Assembly: GCA_951812925.1 (NCBI GenBank)
Contig: OX638370.1
Location: 120,852,897 to 120,916,896, forward strand
DNA from: Calliopum simillimum
Lineage: Eukaryota > Arthropoda > Insecta > Diptera > Lauxaniidae
Direction of reading: 5' to 3'
Length of the DNA: 64,000 bases
Shown: positions 49,401 to 56,901 of the stretch, piece after piece
Numbering within the stretch: position 1 is the first letter of the stretch
Layout: the number at the start of each line of letters is the position of its first letter
The notes under the pieces: generated by a model
The model's database searches: none
Told to the model about the DNA's origin: nothing
The model's input: only the letters and a program-made list of their open reading frames with translations
Position numbers and translations under genes: made by a program

Positions 49401-52306
49401 CTATTACAAACTTAATCACAAATGAAGTAAGAAATTAACACGCAAATTCTTGGAAATCCATGCAGTTTATTGCAATCGACAACATTTGTTTGCAATGCAA
49501 AACCGATTAAAGATGCCACAATTTGGTGGAATCATTTCCAAGCAACACCTTTGCATGCATGTTGCTGATCCCCGCCGCAATTAAACAAACAACAACTCAA
49601 TAAAACAGCAGCAGCGGCGAGCAAATGTGTGGTAGCATGCAATGCAGCAACATAAAGTGGCAACAGCAGCAGCAATGATATCTGCAGATAAAAGCTGCGT
49701 TGCATGCGTAATAAATTCTGTAAAATATACTATATATTCAATATAAAAATCCATAAAAACCAATAGATGGACATGAGAAATAATGCTGTTTAATGTTGCT
49801 TGCTCGTTGCAAATAATTTGTTTGCTGGTAATAGAGTTTTGACACTTGACATTTAAGTCAATTTGCATAAAAAGATTTGAAATATGTACTTACTACATAT
49901 TTGCACATACATTTATTGCAAGACAAATTTTATATAGCAGCATTTTAATCAGATACTATTATTAGATATTATACTCTGTTCAATGCCATCTTTGGGTTGT
50001 GTTTTGTTGGACACTCTTAATGACCAATGCTATGACAATCCCGCAATGATTTGGTGACTGAAGTAGATGCTCAAGCTATTTGTGAAACAAGTGCTGAGAT
50101 TGACATGGATTAGGGGCCTACACAAGGCATCTTGGAATAAAGTGTACTTTTCTTTGCTCTCACATTCTACACTAAACTGAAGTATTTGATACAAAAAAAT
50201 CAAGATTCAAATCTTCACTGTACACTAATTTCATTATGACACTGAAGTATGTACCCTGTTTTGTTTAATGAGTTTCAAAAAAACCTGATTTTAACAAAGG
50301 ATTCAGTGTACTGTATTTTATATAAATAAATACTTCAGGTCAGTGTTTAGCATGCGAGTATAAAAACTACAGTAAAATTTATGATATAAGCTTTCTACAT
50401 TTTCACGAGTGAGAGGGAACGTAAACGAAAAAGAGGCACAAGAAGATAGCGAAAAACTACTTTTGTCATTAAAATAGCAATTTATAATATACACTACAAC
50501 TACAGTATATGCACTGAATAGAACTGAAACAATCAAACAGGACAGTTCTGTGTAGTTTTTGTTTTTTCTTCTATAATATCCAAGTACTGTAAAGACGTGA
50601 CACTGAACTGAAGTATTTGATACATAAAATGCGGGAACAAGACATAACGTATATTGAAATTAAATGTCTTAAAACTTCAATAAGACGTCTGATGCAGAAC
50701 ACTAATACTGGTCACCCTTTATTTGATGTTAAGTGTACAATAGACATACAGTCCTGGTTTTTTTCAGCTGACAGTTCTCTTAGTAGGACAAGAACGTTTT
50801 AATACGTCATGTTTAGATTTATTCTCTCATTCGATATTTTTGCATAGAAAATTTTGCAAAATTTATTACTTTGCTTTGCGTCAGGCACAATTTTATGCTT
50901 CATTTCAAAATTATTTTGCTTGATCGCGTACCAGCTTGCGCATGCAATTATATTTTGTAAGTATGGAAGCACTTACACGACATCACACTTAGAACAGGAT
51001 GTATACGATCAAATTCGTTGAAGCGTGAAGTTGTAGTTTGTGCACAAAAAATAAAAGGAAAAGATAAGGGGCTGTTCATAAAGTACGTCACACCTTTAGG
51101 GGAGTGGGGGGTTTGTGAAAAAATGTGACAGAGAGGGGTCTTGGAAAGTGTGATGTCACACAATTCATATCGAAATTTTGTAATTTTCAAGCAGATTTTG
51201 TTCACAAAAAACAAACAAGATTGAGGCAAAATAGTGTTGAAAATAGAATGTGTAAGTAAACCTAAAATTAAAAAAAAAAAAAAAAAATTGTTTAATTAAC
51301 TTTAAGATATAAAAAGTCAGAGTGTGATGTCACAAATAGGAGGGGGGTCAATGAAAATGTGACGGGTGTGACATGGGGGAGGTGGGGGCTCCGAAAATCT
51401 TGAAATTCGTGGGACGTAATTTATGAACAGCCCCTAAGGATTGTTCGTTTACAAAAAAGTTTTTACCCAAATAGTAAGTTTTTACGCGAAAAGCGTTCGT
51501 TAACAATATGTTTAATACAAAATGAGAGATTAATTGAGTTCTCTTTTTGTACTAAATTGCAAGTTTTTACACGAAGAATTTTTTCGGGTAAAAATGTAAA
51601 AAGTGTCAAAATCAGATAAACTTGTGTTCGTTTACTTTTTACATTTTTTCCAAAAAAAGAGCGTAATTTCCTTGCTCTCACGTGTTTGACAGTTCTACAG
51701 GATTAATTAAGCACAGAAAACTTCTAAATTGTTTGGCAACATTTCCCATTCCCATTACACATTTCTGATGTCAACATGTTGCTAAGAATATAAATATTTG
51801 TTTACTATACGTGTAACACAAAACTATTGCATGTTTTTAGGCATATTTGTAAATGTTGTCGACAAACGTAACTTTACCCCCGATGCTTGTATACAAAAAT
51901 TGGAATTTTTCAAGTAATTTTTAAGTTGTATGTAAGTAAGGTGACATTTCTTTCGAACGTTGGTTGGTTGCCTACCGTTTTCACTAATCGATGCTACGTT
52001 GACAAGCAACCGTTACGTTACATTACGAAACGCTACTTCTTGGCTAATTCCAGCTTAAATTGATTCGTTTGCTTGCATACTGTCGTGTTTAACAAAATTA
52101 AAATGAAAATTCTCCAAGTTCAATTCAACATTTTAGCCGTAAGAAATCTTTCATAAAACTCAAAACTCATATAAATTATATTTTTTTTATTGCAGGCCAA
52201 TTACGTGTCAGATTTATTTCGAGATAAAACCATAACTAAGTCGTATACATTACCCAGGACAACGCAAGATATTCCACAACAAACAGCAACAACAAATGGA
52301 CATTAA
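16088..52306 (+). CDS. wun: Wunen-type lipid phosphate phosphatase (PAP2 family), six coding exons
   Basis: Joined exons: 16088-16487, 37716-37867, 39956-40174, 46204-46383, 46555-46731, 52196-52306; 412 residues. The product is an integral-membrane ectoenzyme that dephosphorylates lipid phosphates such as lysophosphatidate, phosphatidate and sphingosine-1-phosphate; in Drosophila wun and wun2 steer primordial germ cells. Seen in sequence: PAP2 motif C1 (K245, six residues, R252-P253), C2 (PSGH, 302-305) and C3 (S350-R351, H357, D361), all intact. H357 is the expected nucleophile and H305 the expected acid. Six hydrophobic segments lie near 121-143, 171-191, 225-245, 306-323, 332-350 and 362-380. 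An NTT glycosylation sequon (N266) sits in the outer loop between C1 and C2, as in LPPs. The first 115 residues are a Thr/Asn/Ser-rich cytosolic extension. Every donor is GT and every acceptor AG. Family membership is near certain; wun versus wun2 is not settled from sequence alone. Confidence 0.95.
17287..17357 (-). repeat. tRNA-like sequence, elongator tRNA-Met-like (relic or SINE head)
   Basis: On the minus strand: A-box-like TTAGCTCAGTT, an anticodon-loop-like CTCATAA with CAT at the anticodon position, GGAGGTC, and B box GGGTCGATTCTC. The order and spacing fit a tRNA with a Met (CAT) anticodon, but the D-arm region is expanded and T/A-rich and the acceptor does not pair well. Probably a pseudogene or SINE head. 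Confidence 0.5.
19150..19700. mobile_element. Degenerate TIR element with CTGACGCTGAATCC word
   Basis: Left TTACGTACTTTCTGACGCTG followed by AATCC (near 19159-19185) is inverted at GGATTCAGCGTCGAAAAATACG (19670-19690). Its right part (about 19430-19700) is similar to 24350-24600, where the same GATTCAGCGTCAAAAAGTAC ends the homology. No coding sequence. Confidence 0.55.
19728..20660. mobile_element. Word-repeat element (GGGCTGTAC) containing tRNA-like blocks
   Basis: GGCTGTAC/GGCCGTAC words recur at 19732, 19741, 19825, 19848, 19858, 19868 and 19881, and their complements (GTACAGCCC, GTATAGCCC, GTACAACCC) occur at 20574-20645, so the two sides are inverted. Between them lie a CTTCCACGGAAG/CTTCCGTGG inverted block (19970-20020) and a tRNA-like block at 20433-20510 on minus. 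The exact ends are unclear. Confidence 0.45.
20433..20510 (-). repeat. tRNA-like sequence (relic or SINE head)
   Basis: The minus strand reads CAGCTACTCAATAATGATGG, TTTGGCGTAACG and B box AGGTTCAAATCC at the correct spacing for a tRNA-derived promoter. A second isolated B-box-like motif in the opposite orientation (GAGTTCGAAACTC) is at 20280-20292. Not a functional tRNA. Confidence 0.45.
24350..24600 (+). repeat. Dispersed repeat, related to 19430-19700
   Basis: Shares in the same order AACTCGG(T/A)AA, ATATTTTGATAAG(A/G)A, TATTCGA, and the ending GGATTCAGCGTC(A/G)AAAA with the right half of the element at 19150-19700. Divergent. Encodes nothing recognisable. Confidence 0.5.
24690..25340. repeat. 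GTGGGCGTGGC-type dispersed repeat with internal duplication
   Basis: Two related segments occur in direct order: TACCAAATTTCATCAAAATA then ATTTGCGAGAAAT (24731-24773) and TACCAAATTTCATTCAAATA then ATTTGCGAGTTAT (25153-25196), separated by GTGGGCG-type blocks (24931, 25084, 25235) and ending TTCATTGAAATCGCTGTAGC then GTTTTCGAG. A similar GTGGGCGATGCC/GTGGCGCCACCC block is at 45880-46020. Such blocks are frequent in dipteran repeat DNA. Open frames on both strands here are by-products. Confidence 0.5.
27136..27191. mobile_element. Very small hAT-like element (56 bp) with 8-bp target duplication
   Basis: CAGTGATCGGCA and TGCCGACCACTG form the ends. The flanking 8-mers are CTCTATAC and CTCTATAG, seven of eight identical. 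Ends of the CAGNG type plus an 8-bp duplication indicate hAT mobilisation despite the tiny size. Confidence 0.7.
27888..28241. repeat. Diverged inverted repeat, arms about 145 bp
   Basis: Left arm (27888 to about 28036) contains CACCTTTTTGAGAATTT, CATAGCATGTAAAC and, at its inner end, GGTGTACCAATTTTA; the right arm (about 28091-28241) contains the reverse complements. The arms are roughly 75% alike by eye, and the innermost 15 bp are perfect. An AT-rich hairpin relic. Confidence 0.6.
28300..28415 (+). repeat. Dispersed repeat, copy 1 (second copy at 49040-49160)
   Basis: CTCAAGCATCAA, GGAATTGATTTT(G/A)ACAGA, TTTTTGGGCATAT and GGGGTAAGA.....CCGATTTGCGGCGATCTCA occur in the same order in both copies. 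Noncoding. Family unknown. Confidence 0.65.
28446..28735 (+). repeat. Direct tandem duplication, period about 166 bp
   Basis: Segment 28446-28560 (CGTATACAACTGTCTATA, CATTTGGTAAGAAATTTTCA, CAATTAGCTTACCTTTGT) is repeated at 28612-28726. The linker AGTAAAATTTACTAGAAATA then AAGTAAT is also found, with the adjoining poly-T, in a third diverged copy around 30190-30460, which keeps the order GTGTCATAATTTT, CACTCG, AATAAAGTAATA, ACAACT.TCTA. Confidence 0.7.
30501..33089. mobile_element. TIR element, TAGGGTAAACGCGG ends (2.59 kb), with nested insertion
   Basis: Left TAGGGTAAACGCGGGAGATA and right CATCTCCCGGCTTTACCCTA are inverted. The word ATATGGCACC or GTGCCATAT recurs at 30519, 30716, 31500 and 33047, with related GATTTGACACC and GTGCCACATC copies. 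It includes the nested element 31519-32714. The open frames at 30678-30968 and elsewhere inside carry no transposase motif that I can see. TA flanks the ends. Confidence 0.8.
31519..32714. mobile_element. Nested TIR element, ATATCGCGACC ends (about 1.2 kb)
   Basis: TATATCGCGACCTTAGAACA then ACAGGGTTCTA (31520-31550) is inverted at 32683-32714. The word AGTTCTA(A/T)CTG recurs at about 31727, 32387, 32428 and 32484. An inner pair of arms (about 31740-31900 and 32230-32400, with GAGCCGACATGGC/GCCATGTCGGCTC) makes much of it palindromic. The core 31910-32120 resembles 40690-40880. Confidence 0.7.
33425..33693. mobile_element. MITE, GGGGCCGTTCACATAT ends with TAA duplication
   Basis: TAA|GGGGCCGTTCACATAT on the left and ATATGTGAACGGCCCC|TAA on the right. 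Internal GTTACG and GGGGGAGGGG-type words recur. A 3-bp TAA duplication with GGG-starting ends suits PIF/Harbinger-type mobilisation. No transposase. The element at 51065-51437 is a sister family with the same design. Confidence 0.8.
34857..35691. mobile_element. TIR element, TAGGGGCAATGTG ends (835 bp)
   Basis: Left TAGGGGCAATGTGTGTACCT then TGGTCCG and right CGGACCAAGGTGCACACATC then TCCCCTA are inverted. GGTACAC/GGTACATAC words also occur at 35318 and 35657. A TA dinucleotide is at each end. No coding capacity. Confidence 0.75.
36862..37287 (-). CDS. Candidate nested antisense gene in wunen intron 1 (141 aa, unrecognised)
   Basis: A continuous ATG-to-TAA frame on the minus strand, just upstream of wunen exon 2. 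The ATG has a purine at -3. The product is polar, with a basic N-terminal part, a Ser/Thr/Asn/Gln-rich middle ([20 protein letters not shown]) and an acidic stretch ([11 protein letters not shown]) near the C-terminus. No domain is recognised. The block is less AT-rich than surrounding intron DNA and contains no TIR element. It could be a small nested gene, one exon of a spliced antisense gene, or a chance frame through conserved noncoding DNA. Confidence 0.3.
   Translation of the reverse strand: MCTTPQKGKKAITLNTQFNSILSINYKSNFVQYYTYVDSYHSNNKHSISIYESQQVAREINKWNEYRLKKCTSNNTGNKQDAAGNSKQMQQQNIDCNSTSTSSITPYRPSTEKKNRIPNRSFAIEEEEDEARYSVKGQSNI
37716..37867 (+). CDS. wun: wunen exon 2: end of TM1, first loop, start of TM2
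   Basis: Preceded by a strong pyrimidine tract and TTTCCAG, and followed by ATT|GTAAGT. It encodes the last two bases of codon 134 and residues 135-184. The stretch reading [15 protein letters not shown] followed by STIRNWMLY is typical of Wunen/LPP proteins between TM1 and TM2. It ends in phase 0. The frame is certain because other frames break the family pattern. Confidence 0.96.
38051..38320. mobile_element. MITE with perfect 42-bp terminal inverted repeats (270 bp)
   Basis: TACATATCGTCGGGTTAAAA (start of the left TIR, 38051-38092) is matched without a mismatch in reverse complement at 38279-38320. Ends abut TA. The middle is AT-rich and noncoding. Perfect TIRs suggest recent activity. 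Confidence 0.85.
38776..38846 (-). repeat. tRNA-like sequence (relic or SINE head)
   Basis: The minus strand has A-box-like TAGTGTATCGG and B box GGGTTCAAACCC about 45 bases apart, with GCGCTGCGTGGAAAGGCCCG between. The T-arm GGGTTCAAACCC pairs perfectly; the acceptor stem is not convincing. Confidence 0.5.
39956..40174 (+). CDS. wun: wunen exon 3: TM2, TM3 and PAP2 motif C1
   Basis: The acceptor is TTTTTTCAG and the donor ACG|GTAAGT. It encodes residues 185-257. It holds the end of TM2, a basic cytosolic loop ([17 protein letters not shown]), a segment ending in TM3 ([13 protein letters not shown]), and motif C1 read as [12 protein letters not shown] with Lys245, Arg252 and Pro253. Phase 0 at both ends. 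Confidence 0.96.
40690..40880 (+). repeat. Dispersed repeat related to 31910-32120
   Basis: Shares in order AAAATAGTCATTTT, TGAATCC, TATGGTTT(T/C)(T/C)GAGATAT, AAATGTTCAAAAA and AACACG(G/A)TTTTTG with the core of the nested element at 31519-32714. Noncoding and diverged. Confidence 0.55.
44973..45045 (+). repeat. tRNA-like sequence (relic or SINE head)
   Basis: A-box-like CAGCTAAGCACCGCG is followed at tRNA spacing by B-box-like GGGTTCGAGTGTGG (45027-45040). The middle is T-rich and no cloverleaf closes. Weak but consistent with the other tRNA-like blocks of the window. Confidence 0.35.
45860..46030. repeat. GTGGGCG-type dispersed repeat fragment
   Basis: AAAAACGTTCTCACGGCTAA occurs twice (45833 and 45905) with GTGGGCGATGCCACTCC and GTGGGTGGCGCCACCCACC between and after, in the style of the repeat at 24690-25340. 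It lies about 170 bp before wunen exon 4. Confidence 0.5.
46204..46383 (+). CDS. wun: wunen exon 4: extracellular loop, PAP2 motif C2, start of TM4
   Basis: The acceptor follows TTTTTGTCCTCCAG and the donor is GCG|GTAAGT. It encodes residues 258-317. It begins [12 protein letters not shown], with the glycosylation sequon N266-T268 between two cysteines, and continues to YIEDFTCRG and the C2 core [12 protein letters not shown] (His305). Phase 0 at both ends. An open frame on the opposite strand over the same bases is a shadow. Confidence 0.97.
46555..46731 (+). CDS. wun: wunen exon 5: TM4-TM6 and PAP2 motif C3
   Basis: Separated from exon 4 by a 171-bp intron, the only short intron of the gene. 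It encodes residues 318-376. TM5 ([12 protein letters not shown]) is followed by C3, read as [12 protein letters not shown], with Ser350, Arg351, His357 and Asp361, then [14 protein letters not shown] of TM6. The donor is GTG|GTGCGT, weaker than the GTAAGT donors of the other introns. Reading through it adds only 21 codons before a stop. Confidence 0.96.
47500..48408. mobile_element. TIR element, TAGGGGAGAATGGGG ends (909 bp)
   Basis: Left TAGGGGAGAATGGGGAGTTG and right TCTCCAATCTCCCCTA are inverted, with TA at each end. The word GGGAGTTGTGC(A/G)AC recurs at 47513, 47692, 47710 and, inverted, at 48042 and 48367. No transposase. A minus-strand 67-codon frame at 48110-48313 is not convincing. 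Confidence 0.8.
49040..49320 (+). repeat. Two abutting dispersed repeats, including CAAGACCAAGACT words
   Basis: 49040-49160 is the second copy of the repeat at 28300-28415. 49165-49310 is built from CAAGACCAAGACT-type words (49208, 49230, 49244, 49271) and includes AAGACTGCTATGGTCTTGGT, a sequence also present at 61388-61407. The long plus-strand frame 48971-49387 is made of these repeats and is not a gene. Confidence 0.6.
51065..51437. mobile_element. MITE, GGGGCTGTTCATAAA ends with TAA duplication
   Basis: TAA|GGGGCTGTTCATAAAGTACG on the left and TTTATGAACAGCCCC|TAA on the right. GTGACG/GTGTGATGTCAC words and G-runs recur inside. Same architecture as 33425-33693 but with different TIR sequence. 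Likely PIF/Harbinger-type. Noncoding. Confidence 0.8.
52196..52306 (+). CDS. wun: wunen exon 6: end of TM6, cytosolic tail and stop
   Basis: The acceptor is a T-rich tract ending TTGCAG. It encodes residues 377-412 and TAA. The opening ANYVSDLF continues the last membrane helix in the way expected of Wunen/LPP proteins. The tail is short, polar and Thr/Gln-rich ([15 protein letters not shown]). The phase agrees with exon 5 (phase 0). Confidence is slightly lower than for the catalytic exons because the tail is poorly conserved in the family. Confidence 0.9.
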   Translation, partial: ANYVSDLFRDKTITKSYTLPRTTQDIPQQTATTNGH

Positions 52307-54500
52307 CACTGAGGGCAGCCAACAATTTATAATGCATATATGCATAAGTAGAAATAAAACAAGCTTAATATGGGGAAATTACAATTCAAATTTTAAAAAT
52401 TATTAAAATTTCAAGATAATTTAAGTTTTAAATAGATACATACATACAAAGGTACATATATATGAACTTATGTAACCCACTAACCATGAGAAAAGCGACC
52501 TTAGCTTTCAGTTTAAAATTTCACAGGAAGCCGATCGTTTGGATTATTATACTTATATCTATGTATTAAGAACTCAATTTCGATATATGAGCACTGCGCA
52601 ATTCGATTAGCTCCATAAAAGAAAATTTGGAGAAATGCGATAAATTAAGGTATATCGTTTTTTAAATGAAGCTTTCTTAACGTAGACGAGTAAGACCGTC
52701 TGCAGAAGGTCTTCATTAAAACCCAACTATGTTAGTTAAAAATTGACTCGGCTCGAACCGGCAAATGTTCTCTTTTCCTACAAAAGTATCAAGAATAAAT
52801 CGAAAATCATAAACATTCAAAATGCCATAACTTTACAACGAGTTGGGTTGAAAAATTCTGATAATGTTACATTTTATAGTAATCAAATGATATGTGCCGA
52901 AAAAAATTAAACATGAGGTCTATTTTCTCATGAACGGATACAAATGCATAATTACTTTATAGGGGATTTTTGAATGCATCTCCTTCCGTTTTGGCAAAAA
53001 CAGGCTTAGTCTTATATTTTAAAATCATGTTATGTAGGTATGTGGTTTTTGTGAAAGTGGTAATTTTTAACAATGTGTTGCAGCGAAACTATTGACTGAT
53101 TTAGTTTCTTAGCCAGCAGAAAGTTCTAACCAATGAAAAAAAAAAAAATTATTTTCGAAATATTTTGACTACAGTTGTTTTTGCTATAATACCTACATAA
53201 CTTTTAAGATTTTTAAAATTTTTTTAAAAATTGAGTCGAATTTAAAAATAAATAAGCAACATCGTTCCCAAGTGATATAAACATTAAGTTAAACCAAAAA
53301 AAAAAAAAAAAAAAATTTTAAAGAAAAACAAACTTTTTAACTAATAGCTATTAGCTAATAGGTATTAAATCAGCATTAATTAGGGAGCATCGGTCGGGTA
53401 TTCCATTAGAGATATATATAAAACTATTTGAAACATTACATTTAATTTGTATATTATTTGTTTTTCTATGATACCCTAAAGGAGTTACTTTAATGGTAAA
53501 AATAAACGTCTCGAAATTCGTATACACTGAAAAATATTTTTTTAGATATAATAGCGCTGCTGAAAGGAATATCTATCAAATCTGCTAACAATGTTATTTA
53601 TAATCATTATAGCCTAACAATTCATTATGAATGGACAAAAACGTGTGACTACTTATATATGGCTCGTTAGTTTTATTGCAAAAAATTCAAAAATATTTTA
53701 TGTTGAAGACGTGATTTTCGAGCTTTCAAATCTAATGTTTTATATCGCTTTCATAGTATTTAATAAAATATAAAAACTAAAATGTTAATTGTACGAAAAA
53801 CTATTTCTAGATAAGTAAGTTCTATATAATATACTAACACGACTATATAAAGACACAAAAAGTATTAGAATTAAAAATACGTAAATGGATAAGTTAATAA
53901 ATAGCAAGCAGCCTAAAAGTATACAACGAAAAAAAAACTAAAATTGTCAATCTTTTGGCATGAATTTACATGGCAAAAGCACAAATTTGTATTGCAAATT
54001 TTTTGGCACACCTAGTTAAAACAAGAAGTAAACTTTATTTTAAATCCATTATATAAAGTAGTTTTCTATTAGACTTAAGTTTATTAATATTTTTATAATT
54101 AAAAAAAAAAAAAAAATAAAGAAATACTGAGACATTCGTTTCTTAGCTCATGTTACGTTATAAATGTAATGACTACTTTCTTTAAACTAATCACTAATAT
54201 GAGTACGTGTATTTATTCCTGTGCTTGTGCTATAATATAAGTAAATTCATTAAAATTTATTTAAATTGTTATGTGCTTGTTGTGGCTTATTGCTTTAATT
54301 TGTTTAAATTAAACAATCATCTTAGTATTTCTCTTTAAATCATTTAGTTGTAACATTCAAACTATTTTACAAAAGTACGAACATTTGTTGTGACAGTTTA
54401 TTTATGTTTAAATAAAACATTTATAAGATTGTATTTATAATTTTATGAAATTAATTTAAATTATGTATATAAATAAATAAAAGGTTCAAAAAGATTATTT
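52307..54500 (+). other. wun: Probable wunen 3'UTR with several poly(A) signals
   Basis: This AT-rich stretch follows the wunen stop codon, has no TIR element that I could detect and no substantial open frame. AATAAA hexamers lie at about 52353, 54115, 54411 and 54472-54482. The last cluster is followed by a T-rich GTTGATTTTGTTTGGG stretch that would suit a cleavage region. The distal end near 54500 is therefore the favoured transcript end, with 52353 a possible short form. The extent is an inference. Confidence 0.45.
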
Positions 54501-54571
54501 TGTTGATTTTGTTTGGGTTTTGAGCAGAAAAGGGCAGGGTAGAGCAAGGATTTTGGTGATCTAAAAATATG

Positions 54572-55733
54572 TAGGGGAATGTCGTATAGGTTGGGACGGG
54601 TTTTGTTTTTGGTCAGTGGTTTTGAAACGGATGGAAAAATTGTTAATTTAAATAAACCAATAAAAAGGTATGGTCATCGGCTACAACTTTTTTATAGAAA
54701 GTTATTTGATATCGTGATGAATGAAGACAACTTTTTTTGCCGAAAAAAAATTTTCCGTAATTTCAAAAATCACAAAGTAAGCCAAAAAGTTAAGTTAATC
54801 TGCATGATATTATTTTTGTTAGAATATTTATTGAAACGTCATGTTTCAAAGAAACAATTTGGGTAAAAATATATCATTTCACCTAATATGATTCGCAGTT
54901 TGTACAGATGAAGAAACTGTTCCTCATATTTTATATTTAAGGTACTTCTTGTGCGAGACACAAAATACCATCAACAGATTGGCGTGCGAAGCAACTCTTT
55001 TAACCAGCTTTAGCAATGCATCAATCAATGGTTGAAATGTCTTTAATTTTATCATTCACTTTTTTTGGTATACCTCGCCAAACTGCTTTTTGGGATTTTT
55101 TTAAGCTTTTCTGGTTAATCGAATGCCTTAGCCAATTTTATTTCCTTGATCTCTGCGACCAATGCATTGAAATCGGTAATTCCACGATCGTTTTTTCGTG
55201 CGTTCGTGAACTTGCCAAACTCATGGCACATAAATGCGTCACAATCTTCAAAAATTCATTAATAAATGCTTTTTCATTATTATAAATACAATTGCATTCA
55301 TCAAATATTGTAAAAATATAATTTGAATGGTACCGCAATGCCTTGGAATAAAAAAAAGTGCTGTCCCAACTTATACGACATGAGTGTCCCAACCTTTACA
55401 AAGTTGCCATTTCGTGAAAGCCCAAAAATAATATTTGCCACAGCCATACATTTCAATTACTCTTTCACGCAATGATAATACACTGAATACAAGACACATT
55501 GAACACACTTGCATGAAATAATCGGTTTAAATTCGGCAAATTACGAACACGCAGAAACTATCGAAAAGATCTTTTTGATATGACAAATTACTCTTTGTTT
55601 GGTATGGATATAATCAACAAGAGTTCTTCGATCTTTTGCACATGAAACGTTAGGTTATAAACAGACTTCACTTCACTAAGAAAAACGGCTGTCCCAACTT
55701 ATACGGCGTCCCAACCTATACGACATTCCCCTA
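54572..55733. mobile_element. TIR element, TAGGGGAATGTCGTATAGG ends (1.16 kb)
   Basis: Left TAGGGGAATGTCGTATAGGT then TGGGACGG and right GTCCCAACCTATACGACATT then CCCCTA are inverted. The word TGTCCCAACTTATACG(A/G)C recurs at 55364, 55386 and 55690. TA dinucleotides at the ends. It sits about 70 bp past the last wunen poly(A) signal. Open frames inside have no transposase motif. Confidence 0.8.
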
Positions 55734-56901
55734 CAAAATTAACAAAAACGCACAATTTTAAATTGCTTAAAATAAAATGGAATGACAAAAAACAACTCAA
55801 ATACAAATTTCCCTTACTTGCAAAACCATAAGATTTGTTTTTAATATTATAAGATTTCCATAAAAAAGGATAATTGAGAAAATTTCTTTTTGGATGAAAA
55901 CCATAGAAAAATCTTAGTTTTGTTTTATTTTATGTGGCCAAAATTCGGTCATCAGATTTTCTTTACGTGTCTTAAACATTTTTTGATGTGCATATAATTG
56001 CAGCTTCTTCGGTGATGACCCAGGTTTGAACTTTAAGATACAAAGTCTTTTTCAAAAACACAAACTTCTTACTAAAGCAAGATACCCAAGGACAAAATAA
56101 GCGCTTTAAAAAGTCTTCTAAAGTGCTTCTTTTTTACCAATAAGCGCTACCGCTCCGTAAAAACTATTCTTTTTTAACATTGCATGTCCCAGCATGTAAA
56201 CGTTCTGAATATTACCGCAGTCCTAGGGAAAAATGTCTTTAAAAGCGCTTATTTGTAATGTGGCGGTAAGTGTTCTTTCAATTAGAAAAAAAAAAGACAC
56301 GAACTGAACGCAGTAGGATTTGAACCAAAGACCACGGACCGCGCTAGATAGAAACTTATTATTTTCACTTAGAATTACAAAAAATCATTGTGTATTCAAT
56401 TTCAATTTGATTAAACAGAAGTAAATAAATTAGAGAAAGGGAAATAGAAAATTTAAAAAAAAGTAAAATAAAAAATAGCAAAAAAAAACACCCACGCTGG
56501 GGATCGAACCCGAGTCTATGGCAAACCTGTGTTAAATTTGTAAACAGCGCTTTAAAAGAATTTGACTAAGCAACGCTTGAAATTTTTCCCTTTGGGTAAT
56601 AATAAGCGAGTTGTTTTACTGCGAGTGCTGCCTATCAGAATGTATTTTATCTACACTGAATTTTCGTAATTTTATCTAACGTGAACGAACATTAAAATGA
56701 ATTTGGCAGCACCAGCAAAATGCTGTCAGTGATGTAAAATAAAACAGGTGAATCAAATGAACGTGAGAGAGCGATAACAAAGAGACACAAAAATTTCAAA
56801 AGAGAACGCACCTGAAATGCACTATAGGTCAAAAGGCACACTTTTTTGGCCAAGTCTTCCTATTGAGTTTTTGTTGATGCAATGTAACAGAGAATACTAC
56901 A
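55734..56901. other. AT-rich DNA with two minus-strand tRNA-like B boxes
   Basis: B-box-like motifs on minus: TTTGGTTCAAATCC (56316-56329) with AGCGCGGTCCG upstream, and GGGTTCGATCCCC (56499-56511). GCGCTTTAAAA words at 56100, 56245 and 56547 suggest a decayed repeat spanning about 56085-56605. No gene is supported. Confidence 0.4.

Larger units (their letters stand above)
46732..52195 (+). other. wun: wunen intron 5 (about 5.5 kb)
   Basis: GTGCGT to TTGCAG. It contains TIR elements at 47500-48408 and 51065-51437 and repeats at 49040-49160 and 49140-49320. The segment 49440-49700 is richer in GC and GCA/CAA triplets than the rest, resembling the noncoding DNA of fly enhancers, but no specific site can be named. 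The stretches 48409-48970 and 49870-51060 show nothing I can support. Confidence 0.8.
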
